Counted from the stretch's first letter, positions 19,730 through 30,600 are shown. The stretch is DNA of 64,000 nt from Thermomicrobiales bacterium (GCA_041390825.1 JAWKPF010000016.1:1-64000), one strand, 5' to 3'. The notes: generated from the sequence alone by a model not told the origin. Made by a program: numbers and translations.

Positions 19730-20347
19730 ATGTTCTGTGGCGCTGCACCACGGGAAGCGGCGCCATTGGGATGGTCGAAGATGAGTCAAACAGCCGTACA
19801 GGCAGAGGGTGCGCCCATCCGGGAGACGGCGGAGCCAGACGTGTCAACGCCCGCTCTGCTTCGACGAACTTCTCGAACGGTATCAGAGACGAGATCTTCC
19901 GCTATTCGGTTCAGCTCCACGCGGAACACGACCGATGCGGACGGCCTCTATCAGAGGAGACGATGCTCAGGCGTATCGCGCGTTTGGCAGGCTCGGACCA
20001 GATTCCGAACTACCGCGCCTGGCTCTACCACGCATCGCCGCTAACACCTTCCGCCTCGCAAAGCGGAAGGAGAAACGCGGCGGCACGCTCGATCGGTGCT
20101 CGACGACCATCTGGCCGTTACCAATCCGGATCAGCCGCATCGATGGACGCCGCGACTTGTTGGCCGAAGTCGAAGTCTTTGTGCAGAACCTGCCGGGCTC
20201 AGCGCGTCGCGTTGATCCTCCGCAAGTATCCTGACTCGACTACGCTGGCATCGCCCGAAGAACATTGAATAGTTCGGAAGAAGCAGCGCGCCAATGTCTA
20301 CCACGAAGCTGCGCAAGCTCCGCAATTGTTTCGGAGACCGCCTGTGA
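19730..20347 (+). pseudogene. ECF sigma factor (sigma-70 family), frame-broken
   Basis: Alternative sigma subunit directing RNA polymerase to a small regulon. Region 2 appears as FDELLERYQ, DEIFRY, SVQL, NTTDADGLYQE (the DADDLVQE motif), TMLRR-like and YRAWLYRIAANTF. Region 4 reads LLAEVEVFVQNLPG, AQRVALILRKY, LNSSEEAAR and KLRKLRNCFGDRL, ending TGA 20347. The start is either ATG 19730 (AGAGAGG just upstream) or ATG 19781 (MSQTAVQAEGAP). Length about 190-205 residues. The next gene, 54 bases on, begins with an anti-sigma zinc-finger domain, so the pair is probably sigma/anti-sigma. Several frameshifts. Confidence 0.8.
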
Positions 20348-20401
20348 GCGGGAAAAGAGCAATGGGCATTCAACAGTTTTCAACCAGCGGACGATGGCGC
20401 G

Positions 20402-21206
20402 GTGAACGCGAACGATACCGAGCCTCCCGCAATCGTCAACCTCGCTCAAGAAGCAGGCCGCCCCAATGTCGACCCGTGCGATGTTTGCTGCGATGCCATG
20501 CCAGGCTATGTCTGCGGCGACTTGAAGATCATCGACAGACAATGGATCGACGATCACACCGCCCATTGCACCTATTGCCAGCGGCAGCTCACCTGATTCC
20601 AGCGGCTCGACCATCTCCTCTTGAGTATGAGCAGGAGTGCTGCTCCGACGTCACGGCAACCTTTTTGCCAAGCCGCACGCGAGGTTGCCAGTACGGCGCA
20701 CGATGGACAGCCCACACTCAGCCCGCTGATGATCGCTGTCGGACGCTGGAGTGACCGAAATCTCCTTTGGCCACCAATTCCACCACCCAGGCGTTCCTGG
20801 CCCGTGTCATCGACCGTGGCTACGACCCGGTTCCGACCAGGCAGCCATCCAGCCCGTCGTACAGCAGCTATCATGAATACTTTCAGGAGCCGGAACACCT
20901 TCGATGTTCCGGTCGATTTTTCCGGCCTTAGCCCGTTTGCGAAGAACACGTGTTGCAGGCGACCGCGGCGGTTCCCTTCGGAGGGTAGCCACTATTTCGA
21001 GATCGCGCAGGATCGACAACCCCGGCGCCTCGCGCCCGTTGGCAGCGAACTCGAGGAAACGCAGCCGATCCCCTACATCATCACCGTGTCATCGCGTTGT
21101 GCCTGCGGATCACTCCCGATTAGCGATACACCGGCGGCGTCGATATCGAGGCCGACCTCCTCACGATCGAGGTGCGCTGCTCCCATCCGGGGTGCTTGTC
21201 TCGTAG
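20402..21206 (+). pseudogene. Anti-sigma-type zinc finger joined to O6-alkylguanine-DNA alkyltransferase, frame-broken
   Basis: Starts GTG 20402 as MNANDTEPPAIVNL. Residues 25-64 form a ZAS/zf-HC2 domain: CDVCCDAMPGYVCGDL, then DDHTAHCTYCQRQL with the HxxxCxxC pattern. After a stop that one base shift removes, FQRLDHLLLEYEQECC leads into a complete alkyltransferase: SPLMIAVGR, VTEISFG, VVQQLSEYFQ, FDVPVDFSGLSPFAKN, VLQATAAVPFGG, IDNPGASR, the active-site PCHRVVPADHS and a YTGGVDI end; TAG 21206. Such enzymes transfer the alkyl group from DNA to the PCHR cysteine and are inactivated. Whether one fused protein or two overlapping genes cannot be settled here. Confidence 0.75.
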
Positions 21207-21213
21207 ACTCTCC

Positions 21214-22295
21214 ATGAAGAAAGCGGCCACGCGCCGATCGAGCGTGATCCACCTGCCGGCTGCACGAAGACCGGCAATCGATACCAGTTTCCAGCCGAAT
21301 CTCGCACCAGTCGATCAGATTGGCCGATACAGCCATGCTCACCGTTGCCGTCCTCTGGGCATCAACAACGTCACCATCACGAAGCCGCGCTCGACCGCGG
21401 CCTCGATACGTTGCTCTACATCGTGCTGCGGTTCGCGCTGGTTGCGGTCTTGCTGTTTTTCATGCCTGTGGGCGCGCGGTGTCTCGCTGCGCATCCGACG
21501 GGCAGACATTCCCGTTTCGTCGGTGGTGGACTGTGCGGATTCGCTGGCCGCAACTTGCTCTACGTCGTCGGCCTCGCACATCGGCATTCTCCGCGGCGGC
21601 GATCCTCTGATGTCGCTCGCGCCCATCTTCATGCTCCTGCCTCCTCGGCAATCGCCTTCGGATTGGAACCAGTGCAGCGGTTGCAATGGATTGGGTGGCC
21701 GTTTCCTTTCTGGGCGTCGCGATCTTCATCGGAGACAAGCTGCTGGCCAACGGAAGGCCCGCGACTGGCGACCTGCTGTGGGTAGTCTTGATCGCAGCGT
21801 TGAGCTTCGCGATCTACAGCCTGACACTCGTCGCTGGTCTTGTACAGTCCGGAAACGACCACGGCCTGGGCGGTCGTGGTTGGACTGGTGTACGGTCACC
21901 TGCCGTTCCTCGGTGCACGCTGCTGCATGAGGCAGTGGGGCGATGTGACCGGCTTCGAGTGGTTTTCCATTGCCTGGGCGGCCGTTGTCTCGGTCATGAT
22001 CGGTTACTCCCTCTGGGGATGGGCGATCGCGCGTGCCGGCGCTGGGCGCTCGGTGCATCTATCTTTTCCCTCATACCAGTCTTCACCGAGTCTTTTCGAC
22101 GGTGATTTTCCTGATGAGCGGCTGGGAGCAACTCAAGTGATCGGCGGCGCAGTGGCGCTGACCCAGGCGTGGCCATTGCGCGGAGGGGTTCGCTGCGCCC
22201 GAGCCAATCCGATCGAATTGGACGTGGCTCAAGGAAACATTGAGCGCGGCTCCCGATCAGGAGCCGGGCCGGGAGAGGCCATTGCTGGACGATAG
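21214..22295 (+). pseudogene. EamA-family (DMT) transporter, frame-broken
   Basis: Ten-helix drug/metabolite transporter. Starts ATG 21214, eight bases past the alkyltransferase stop: MKKAATRRSSVIHLPAAR. Then MLTVAVLWAS, NVTITK, DTLLYIVLRFALVAVLLFF, FVGGGLCGFAG, NLLYVVGLAH, VAVSFLGVAIFIGDKLLA, DLLWVVLIAALSFAIYSL, ETTTAWAVVVGLV, FEWFSIAWAAVVSVMIGYSL, WGWAIARAGAGRSV and a final ERLGATQVIGGAVAL, matching two EamA repeats. About 350 residues. Substrate unknown. Probably co-transcribed with the sigma factor and alkyltransferase. Confidence 0.75.
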
Positions 22296-22316
22296 GAGAA
22301 GGACCTTCATTCTGCC

Positions 22317-23185
22317 ATGCGCGTTGACCGTCAAACCAGGAACCAAGGTCAAGCTCTGACTATCCTACCAATGTAGGACCAACCGGACTGAACAAAGAAG
22401 CCGCCCACGATCTGCTCCAGCCGCTCAAGGACCCGAGATTCGCGACTTGCGGTCGCTGATGTGCCGCGTCAGAACTCCGCATTTTTGCGTGCTCATCGTC
22501 TATGCAAGGGATGGACACCAGCAGCGGAGATGGCACAGTGAGCAGCGTGCTGGAAGCGAAAGTAGATCCGCTGGGTTGCGGGTCTGGCCGTTCAGGACGC
22601 CTACTCCTTTCGAACTCTCGCACGATTTTCTCTGGCATCTACAACAAGGTGCCAGAAAGGGGATGATGACAGTCTTCAACCGATCACACTATGAGGATGC
22701 TCATCGTTCGGGTGAAGGAGCTCGTCCCAAAGCGGTTTGGAGCAAACGCTACGGTCAGATCAACGAATTCGAAGAGCTTCTTGACCGAGTCGGGCACCAT
22801 CCTGCTCAAGTTCTTTCTCCACATCAGCAAAGATGAGCAAAGGGGAACGGCTAATGTAGAGCGAGAGGATCGATCAGGCCTGAAACTTTCGGCTGGCGAC
22901 TGGGTGGAGCGCCAGTGTTGGCGTCAGTACCAGACGTATGACGCTCACCAATTTCCACACCAAGGCCGCGCCGTGGATCGTCGTTCCGGCAGATCGCAAG
23001 TGGTATCGCGATTTGGCCGTGGCGCGACGCAGTTGGTAGACGCGTTGCGGCCATACAAAGACTGGATGAACTCGTTAGAGCGCCAGCGGCAGGAGCGCAG
23101 CTGGCGGAAATCAACATGCTACGCCAGCAAGAGAAAGAAAAGCCGAACGCGAGTCAGGCAACAGAAGGCGAACGCAACGTCGTGA
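22317..23185 (+). pseudogene. ppk2: Polyphosphate kinase 2 family protein (PPK2), frame-broken
   Basis: Transfers phosphate between polyphosphate and nucleotides. Pieces read LTVKPGTKVKL, GPTGLNKEAAHDLL, the Walker A-like GMDTSSGDGTV, VLEAKVDPLG, PFELSHDFLW, MMTVFNRSHYEDVLIVRV (Walker B/lid region), WSKRYGQINEFEELL, GTILLKFFLHISKDEQ, KLSAGDWVERQ, APWIVVPADRKWYRDLA and RLVDALRPYK. This is the full PPK2 order in about 285 residues. A possible ribosome site AGGAGAAGG lies at 22294-22302. The stop TGA 23183-23185 overlaps the GTG start of the flavin reductase (GTGA). Nucleotide preference is not predictable from a broken frame. Confidence 0.82.
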
Positions 23186-23708
23186 GAGGGATGCGACGCA
23201 CTCGGTGGACAACACACGGTGACCGATGCGGTCTGCGCGGCGCCTTCATCGACGGTATGAGCCGGGTGGCAACCAGTGTCACCATCGTCACCACCAGTGG
23301 CAGAGCGCTGGCGGATTCGGATGACAGTGAGCGCGATGTCGTCGTGGCCGCCGACCGCCTACGCTGCTGGTGTGCGTCAATCAACAACCCGATGGATGCC
23401 GCCATCCGCGCGAATGGCGTCTTTGGCGTCAACGCCCTGCGGGCTGATCAGCGTTGGGTGGCGGAAACTTCTTTGCCCGGAGCGGCACCCTCGCCGTGGA
23501 ACCCAATATGATTTTCAGGCAGAAACTGGCATCTCGAACAAACGGAGCGCCGCTCTTAAGGTGGGGCGATGGCCCTAATTCAGCACGTCCTGATCGCATG
23601 CACACCATCAGCATCTTACCACATGCCATCGCCATTGGGCGGGTGGTCGCCCGGTGGGGCCGAAGATTCAATTTTTCCTTTCATCTATGGGCGAAAGCGT
23701 TCAGCTAA
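23182..23708 (+). pseudogene. Flavin reductase domain protein, frame-broken
   Basis: FMN/FAD reductase-like protein that could supply reduced flavin to the monooxygenase gene just downstream. Starts GTG 23182 in GTGA overlap with PPK2. Reads AFIDGMSRVATSVTIVTT, GMTVSAMSS-type segment, PMDAAIRANGVFGVNAL, ADQRWVAETF, YDFQAETGIS and HAIAIGRVV, ending TAA 23708. Length near 175 residues, normal for the HpaC/RutF fold. Followed by a hairpin with eleven T. Confidence 0.75.
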
Positions 23709-23752
23709 AGCACGGAGTTGGTGCGGTTATAGCCGTTGGGAAGGCACGCCGG

Positions 23753-23781
23753 ACAGGCACCAGCTACCTGTTTTTTTTTTT
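23753..23781 (+). terminator. Hairpin plus T11 after the flavin reductase gene
   Basis: ACAGG and CCTGT flank a nine-base loop, followed directly by eleven T residues (23771-23781). The stem is short, but the U-tract is by far the longest in the window, so an intrinsic terminator is likely. The hpaB-like operon then needs its own promoter in 23782-23890. Confidence 0.6.
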
Positions 23782-23889
23782 GGGACAGGCCGATTTGTAG
23801 TGAACCCAGAGTCCAGAGGCCTCAGGCGCCGAACAGTTCCAGTCTTTTTGCAGGGCTCGGACTGAATGCTCCATTACAGGAGAGATCGA

Positions 23890-25369
23890 CGCACTTGATC
23901 CACTGGTGAGGTACTCGAGTCGCTTTGCAGACGGTCGCCCACGAAGGTCTACATGAACGGCGAGAAGAAGATCGCCACCGACGTGACAAACTTTTACGTG
24001 TCTTCAGGCCGATCGTCGACATTCGCGCGCGCATCTACGACCTTGCGCACGAGGCGCAGACCCAGGACGTGATGTCCTATGTCGATCCGCGCACCGGCAG
24101 GCGCAATGCTGGCTCGATTGCCCAAACTGCCGCGCCACGCGATGACTGGCGTGCCAAGCGGCTGGCGGTCGATACCGTGCTGGACGATGTCAAAGGGGAT
24201 CGTTACCCGCGTGGGCGATGAGACCGTAGGCGAAGTGGTCGCTCTATATGACGGGCAAGACGTGCTCAACGAGGTCGATCCCCAGTTCGCGGAGAACATT
24301 CGCAACCACGTCGCTTCACGGTCCGCGCCGATCCGTTCCATGTCTCGGCGAATACCGATCCCAAGGGGGGACCGCTCGAAGCGGCCGCAAGATCAGGATC
24401 CTGACATGTTGCTGCATGTCGTGCGGGAGACGGAAAACGGCATCGTGGTGCGGGGCGCGAATACGAGACGGCCGCCGCCTATGCAAACCAGGCGTTCGTC
24501 AAGCCGACCATCGCCAACTGGGGAAGTGACGAGCTCGGACTATGCGGTCGGCTTCATCGCGCAGATGGTCGAAGGGATCAAGCACATTTGCCGCACCGGG
24601 TTCGCAGGACGAGAACCGGCCGCCGACTATCCGCTTTCGAACCGCTTCGACGAGGTCGACACGCTCGTGATCTTCGACGATGTGGAGATCCCCTGGGAGA
24701 ATGTGCTCTTCTACCGGCACACCCGCGCCGCCGCCTATATTCGCGCGACGGTGCATCGCTACAGCGCATTCCCTTCACGCAGCGCGCCCTGCGCATGGCC
24801 GATCTGCTGATCAGCGCCGCGCTTTCAGCATTCGCCAGACGGGACTCGACAAGCAGCAAGCGGTGCAAGAGAAACTGGCAGCATTGGCCAGGCTATCGGG
24901 AAGGGATCAACGCTCACCTGACCGCCGCCATCGAACAGGCGGAGGAGAGTCCGGGCGGCCTTCTGATGCCAGATCAATCGCTCCTTTACACCGGACGTAT
25001 TGGCGACATCGCAACTCAGCGATGATGCATATCGCCGCGTGAGCTCTGTGGCCGGGCAGATCTGCGTGACGCCGGATGTTGCCGCGTTCGAAGACCCGGC
25101 CACTGCCCTGGCTGGAGAAGTTCTATACATTCAATGAAGACTGGGATGCCGAGGATCGCCGCAAGCTGCTTGCCTTTGCGCGCGATCCTGATCAATTCCG
25201 ACTACGCCGGACACCGGTTGACCTTCCAGCTCTTCGCGCAATCGCTCCATTCGCCAATCTGGCAGCCGCTTATCGCGCGTTCGATTGGGACGGTCCGCCG
25301 CAGAAGGGCACAAGGCCGGTCTATTTGCCGTCGGTGTGCCTGAAGAAGCGACAGAAAGTGCAGGCGTGA
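23890..25369 (+). pseudogene. HpaB-family FADH2-dependent aromatic hydroxylase, frame-broken
   Basis: Member of the 4-hydroxyphenylacetate 3-monooxygenase large-subunit family (also related to 4-hydroxybutyryl-CoA dehydratase); uses reduced flavin to hydroxylate aromatic rings. Pieces: VLESL, VYMNGEK, FRPIVDIRARIYDLAHEAQ, DVMSYVDPRTG, IRNHV, DPDMLLHVVRETENGIVVRGA, TRFDEVDTLVIFDDVEIPWE (family signature), NVLFYRH, MADLLISAAL, HLTAAIEQAEESPGGLLMPD, AFEDPATALWLEKFYTFNED and LLAFARDLINSDYAGHRLTF. About 490 residues, as expected. The N-terminus is unsettled; the stop TGA 25369 overlaps the ridA start (GTGA). Confidence 0.8.
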
Positions 25370-25803
25370 CCCAATGCCCACTCATCGACGACCGGCTCCT
25401 TCAACACCAGAGACACCTATCCCAGAAGCTCGACAACGACCTGTGCCAGGCAGTTGTCGCTGGCAATACGGTGTATCTCCGTGGTCAGGGTGGGACAGGA
25501 TCTGGAAACACGCGAAATGGCTGGTATCGGGGACCCGGCGGCGCAAAACCGAACAGGCGATGCGTAACATCGCCATGCTGCTCGAGGAAGCCGGCGCCGA
25601 GTTGGGAGACATCGTCAAGATCGTCATCTATCTGACCGATGCGCGTTATCGGGATGCGGTCTATCCCGCCGCCCGGTCGTTAAGCTGAAAGGCGTGTTCC
25701 CCGTTTCCACCGGAATCGTCGTAAACCGCGCTCGCGCGGCCGGAACGGGTGGTGGAAGTCGATGTCACCGCCGTGATTCCTGACGCCGGAAGTTGTGTCA
25801 TGA
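25366..25803 (+). pseudogene. RidA/YjgF-family protein, frame-broken
   Basis: Trimeric enamine/imine deaminase family; some members act in catabolic pathways (RutC). Starts GTG 25366: MTQCPLIDDRLLQHQRHL, CQAVVAGNTVYLRGQ, AMRNIAMLLEEAGAELGDI, VKIVIYLTDARYRDAVY, GVFPVSTGIVVNALA, WVVEVDVTAVIPD. The catalytic-type Arg usual before the last conserved block falls near a frame change. About 140 residues. Its stop overlaps the DUF1028 start (ATGA). Coupled to the monooxygenase on one side and DUF1028 on the other. Confidence 0.8.
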
Positions 25804-26475
25804 CTTTTTCGATTGCGGGACATTGCGCTCGTACCGGCCGGTTTGGCGTAGCAGTCTCGTCGTCCAGTCCGGCAGTTGCGGCGCGTTGCAGCTTCGTGCC
25901 GCGCGCGGGAATCGGCGCGGCCTGCAGCCAGAATATCACCGACCCGCGGCTGGGCGTCCGTTGCTCGATCTCGTCGCGTTGAGCCCGCAACGCCGACGAA
26001 GCGATGGCCCAGGTGGTGAATGAAACCGAATTGATCGAATATCGCCAGATCAGCGTGGTCGACGGTTCCGGCGGCAGCGCGGCATTCAGCGGCGAAGAGT
26101 GCTGGGGGTCTACGACATGGCGCGTGGACCGCATGTGGTCACAGCCGGGAACTTGCTCAAGGACCAGGCGATTCCAAGCCGCATGGTGGAAGCGTTTCTC
26201 GCGCAACCAGGACCAGGATCTGGAGGATCGCCTGTTGGCGGCAATGGTGACCTTTGGCGCTCGGTGGTGAGGAAGGTCCCGTGCATTCGCCGGGATGAAG
26301 GTGGTCGACAGCGTTCCCTGGCCGGAAACCGACCTGCGGGTCGACTGGTCGGAGAACCCGATTCACGATCTTGCGGCGTGGCGTCTCTGGCGGCCACTTC
26401 CAGTGACTACGTCACCCGCGCGCTCGATCCGCATCGGCGCCCGCCTACAGGTGCGAACGCGATCCCGATCGTTGA
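25800..26475 (+). pseudogene. DUF1028 family protein, frame-broken
   Basis: Family with an Ntn-hydrolase-like look and unknown substrate, often found near RidA proteins and amidohydrolases. Starts ATG 25800: MTFSIAGHCARTGRFGVAVS, PAVAARCSFVPRAGIGAACS, QNITDPRLG, then YRQISVVDGSGGSAAFSGEE, HVVTAGNLLKDQAIPSRMVE, AFLAQPG, MKVVDSVPWPETDLRVDWSE and ALDPHR. The order and about 225-residue length match the family. TGA at 26475 is a likely end. Last gene of the monooxygenase operon. Confidence 0.78.
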
Positions 26476-26577
26476 TCGTCAGCTCTTCATGCACATCCAG
26501 CTTCGTTTGCCATCTAGAATTGCCACCAGAATGAGGTGAACGAGCTCCCGCGGGCTCGCCGTGAAAGGACCCGATCG

Positions 26578-28899
26578 ATGCGGAATCTCTTCGTACGAAG
26601 CGGCATCGCTGCTCATTTTGGCGCTTGCCGGATTCGACGGGCGCGCCCATGGGAATCATTGCGCAGGACGCAACCCGGAAACGACCGCAGGGTTGCCGGA
26701 AGGGCCGCTCAGCGAGCGAATTCAATGAAATGCGTCGATTACCTCCAATCTGCCTGAGGACGAGGCGGCGGCGGTCGACCTCACCACCGTATTCACACCG
26801 GCAGTGCTGGCCGATGTTCCAGCTGATCAACTCCAGGCGATTCTGAGTACCGAGCGGTTTACGCACCGGTGAGTGTCGATTCGAGCGCCATCGCAGCATC
26901 GATGGACGCTCCTCAACGGTCGCGAACTTCCGCTGATCACCGCCAATGGAACCCAGATTCCGACATCGCTGACAGTCGACCCGGTATCGAGGATGATCAG
27001 TTCACGCTCTGGTTCTCCGCGCCGCTGGCACCAGCGCCCACGCGGAGGCTAGCGCGACCGTGGCTCCAGCGGAACCGCAACCGCTCGACGGATACTGCCA
27101 CCACGGTTCCGCCCCACGGAAGCAGCCAGCCTCCAGTTCAACCGAGACGCCAACTCCGGTGCCGACAGATACACCGACCGAAACTCCGACCGAGACGCCA
27201 ACTCCGGTGCCGACAGATACACCGACCGAAATTCCGACCGAGACGCCAACCCTGGTCCCGACGGACACACCCGCACAAGTGCCGACCGAAACGCCGACTC
27301 CAGTTCCGACCGACACGCCGACCGAAACGCCGACCGAAACGCCGACCGAAACGCCGACGGAAACACCGACCGACGCGTCCCGACAGAGACGCCGACTCCG
27401 GTCCCGACGGACACACCAACTGAAGTGCCAACGGAGACGCCAACAGAGGCTCCAGCGGAAACAGTTGTTGTGGCCGCGACGATCTTCTTCGCCGATCGCA
27501 TCGCCGGCTGAGGATCGCCAGCTGCTTCGCCTGAAGCGGTCGAGTCAGCCGATGCCGCGCTTTTCCCCGACAACGCGCTGGGCCAGCACTTCGGCAACCT
27601 GGACATGGTCGCTGTTTGACCAATGGCAGGGTCGCCGTGGACGCCAGCGAGATCGAAGCGCATGTTGCGCCGTCGTTGCTCGCGGTAGCCAGCGCCGATC
27701 AGATCGCTACCGGTTTGGTGCAGCTGCAGGAATGTACGGCCCCTTCACGCTCGATCCGGATTCCATGATCATGACCGCCAACGAGCCGCCGACCAATATG
27801 CGATACTCGGTCGTTGGCGCAAACGACGAGACGTTCAACGTCTCACTGAAGATCGATCCGGAAACGGGTTGCTGACCGGATTTGCCGTCTCCCCGGGAGC
27901 ACAAGCTGCGACCCGGAAGCGGCTGATCTCCCACCTGGGCTCACCGATACCAGGTGTCTTTCACCAGCGGAGGACACCATTTACGGTTCGATCATGGCCC
28001 CGGCTAGCTTCTCGACCAGTGAATCGTCCCCGGCAGCCTTGATCATCTCCGGCAGCGGCGCAACCCAGTCAGGACGGCGTCAGCTCCGGATTGCCATCGG
28101 GACGAACCGCAATCTCGCGATCACGCTCGCGGAAGCTGGTATCCGTCACTGCGCTACGACAAACTCGGTTCGGGTCAAACCAGGCTTGGTTCTCATGACG
28201 GCCAAGCAGCGTCGACTACCAACTCTTTCTACAGGAAGCCTCGGACGCAGCCATATCGGCGAACCTGAGTCAATCCTCAAGCTCATCATTGTCGGGCACA
28301 GCGAAGGGCGGCTTTCGCGTTGGCGCTGGCCGATGAGCTCACAACTGGCACGCCGCCCGCTGGGTTGATTCTTTGTGGCGCCGCTTTCGATTACTGCTAT
28401 CTCGACCTGATCACCGATCAGATGACAACTCAGTTGAAGACAGCTGTCGATGGCGGCAGCATGACGGAGCGGATGCAACCGCGCTGGCGGATGAACTGGC
28501 GGCAATTGTCGAGAGCCTACGGACTACCGGCGAGCTGCCGAGACGATTGCATCGCCTGAGCTGGCAGCACTGTTCAGTCCTTCATCGACCGCGTTCTGGT
28601 CAGATCGATCGATCGCGCGCTTGCGGCTGGGCTACCGTCGGACATTCCGGTGCTGGTGCTCGGCGCCGGGGACGCGCAGATAACCGGAGATCGTCGGCAC
28701 TGCTCGATGGGTTCAAGAGAGCCGGGAACTCAGTGTCACCTTCGTGGCGCTTGCCAAGGCCGATCACAGCTTGCGAATCATCGAAGGAGAAGCGAACCCG
28801 GCTGTGGACTACGCAGGCCCCGACCTGGAGTTCTCACCCGATGCCGTGGCTGCAATCGATGCATTTCTCGTGAAATACGGTCTGGAACCTGGCACATAG
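26578..28899 (+). pseudogene. Secreted alpha/beta hydrolase with DUF3887-like domains and Thr-Pro linker, frame-broken
   Basis: Exported enzyme of unknown substrate. ATG 26578 follows AAAGGA; a hydrophobic LLILALAGF suggests a signal peptide. A first small domain reads EDEAAAVDLTTVFTPAVLAD, VPADQLQAI, ELPLITANGTQIPTSLT. Then a long Thr-Pro-Glu linker (27127-27480), a second small domain (LFPDNALGQHFGN, SEIEAHVAPSLLAVAS, YGPFTLDPDSMIMTANEPPT, FNVSLKIDPETG), and the hydrolase: SIMAPA, ALIISGSGATQ, ITLAEAGIRSLRYD, the nucleophile elbow GHSEGA, ALADELTTGTPPAGLI, LAKADHSLRI, DAVAAIDAFLVKYGLEPGT, TAG 28899. Length near 770 residues. Several shifts. Confidence 0.68.
27127..27480 (+). repeat. Degenerate tandem repeat encoding a Thr-Pro linker
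   Basis: Units built from ACNCCGACNGAN and GTGCCGACAGAT-type words encode PTETPTP/VPTDTPT. Larger near-identical blocks recur at about 27145 and 27200. The antisense strand gives a Val/Ser/Gly-rich frame that is an artefact. Such linkers are typical of secreted proteins in this group. Confidence 0.8.
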
Positions 28900-28989
28900 C
28901 CCCCCGGTATGACGCGGTGCTCACGCAAATGAGCGGCTGAAGAGCGGGCGAGCGTACGCGAATCTCGCCCTTCCTACGACGCTCCCTTA

Positions 28990-30600
28990 GGTGGGTCTCG
29001 GCTCAAATTCGGATATGAACGTCAGCCGGTCCCGAATCTAGGGACCAGCTGGAGTATATCTCTCCGGCAACTGCGATCCCAGTTGGGTTCAGGTAGCCAG
29101 CGCGGTTTGCGGAATGATCTCTTCCGGGATTCGATGCAGATCGTCGGCATACTCGAACGCAGGGCGCGAAACCTGCATTGGCGAAGGTGTACAGATGTTT
29201 CACCGGCACGTGAGCATGTCAAACCATTCCTGGTAGCTCCTGTCGACCACGCGGCTCGTGTTCCCCAGGAAGAGGTACCGGTACCTCGAGCGAGTACTTG
29301 CTTGTTGCCGGAAGTCGATCTCCTGCGAGGTGGGGGTCACATGACCGACGCCATATCGAGCAAGCCGCGTATCACGTTGGTCTTGTCGATGAGGAATGTA
29401 TTCGCTGCCCATGATTCCCCAGAGAATCCGATCCCCGAAGACTCGCCGCGATCCCACATACGCGGCGGGCGGATCTTAGTCGTCCTCGATCAATTCGTAG
29501 TGTTGCACCACGAGGCATAGTCCCAGATGTCACCATACGGTGGTGGGCCGAATCCTGCAAGGTGCGAACCAGACCGTCATCACCGCGCCGTTTGGCGTCA
29601 GCCAGAAGGTCCTCGTAGATGATGCGGTCGGTTTCCAGAAAGTTCGACCATTTGCCCGCTGCCGATGCTTAGGCATGATGAAGCTCGGGATGCCGCTGCA
29701 CGCAAGCACACCACAGCACCGAACAGGACTCCGTTAGCAGGAAGATCTTCTCCTGATCAGATCGATCACGCAGATAGTTCGTCAACGCAATGGTGTCGTC
29801 TACGATCCCGTCCAGCGTGAGGGTTTCCGGATCAAGGCGAGCCATGGGATTTCCCCGTACCTCGCTGGTCCCAACCCACAACGTTGAAATTCTGGTGCAG
29901 GGGTTCAGGCAAGACCCGCGACACAGCGCCAGATCACTCTGACCAGGTCCGCCGTTCCAGATAAGGAACGACCGGATTCACCAGCATTCGCTCCTCCGAA
30001 TCTGGATCCATTGCTGGTGTCCGTTCAGATCGACCTCTACCAGTTCTGCGATGCCTCCAACTGCTGGGTTGCCATCCTGGCCCCTTGACTGCGGGCACGC
30101 TTGCCGGGAGCGCCACCCAGACCGCAAGTCCGACAACGACCAAGGTCGCCAATCCAGTGACTGCATAACGCAGCCGCCGAATCCAGGTATGAGCACGTTG
30201 CCGCGAGATTCCAAACTGCTCCAGCAGGGGCAAACAGCCGTACGCCGTATGCGCAGCCCAGTGCCATCGGAATCAACCCGAGCAGCACAAAGACGCCACG
30301 CCCAACGAGCAATCCGAGAATGCCGAATGCCGTGTCGAGGTGAATACCATCGACCGACGGCCCCTGTTCGCCGCGGCGAACAGGCACATACGCCAGCAGA
30401 AACGCCAGTAGCGCAGCAACGACTGCCCAACCAGAGCGCATGACGAATCCAGCGGCAACACCGCCCAATACTGAAATGGCCATCAACAACAGCTACGCCA
30501 GAATCGACCGGACCCCGCTGGCATTTGCGATACCGGGGGCAGCTGCGATGGCAAGGGCAAGTACCAATCGCGCGCACAACCTCAGGATCGGCTGGCTCCA
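28990..30600 (-). pseudogene. Membrane-anchored alpha/beta hydrolase (proline iminopeptidase-like), frame-broken
   Basis: N-terminal part (30600-30080) has several membrane helices: LVLALAIAA, LMAISVLGGVAAGFVM, VVAALLAFLLAYVPV, ILGLLVGRGVFVLLGLIPM and AVTGLATLVVVGLAVWVAL. Then ELVEVDLNGHQQWIQIRG starts a hydrolase with NFNVVGWDQRGTGKS-like pieces, LDPETLTLDGIVDDTIAL, TNYLRDR, EKIFLL before a GNSWGT-type nucleophile elbow, VLAVQRHPELHHAYVG, FGDRILWGIMGSEY, VPVYLFLGEHEPR-like and LYTFANAGFAP near the catalytic His. About 530 residues. Convergent with the secreted hydrolase. Ends approximate. Confidence 0.6.

Noticed and set aside
27002..27316. Val/Ser/Gly-rich repetitive minus-strand protein
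   Set aside because: It is the reverse reading of the Thr-Pro linker repeat in the secreted hydrolase.
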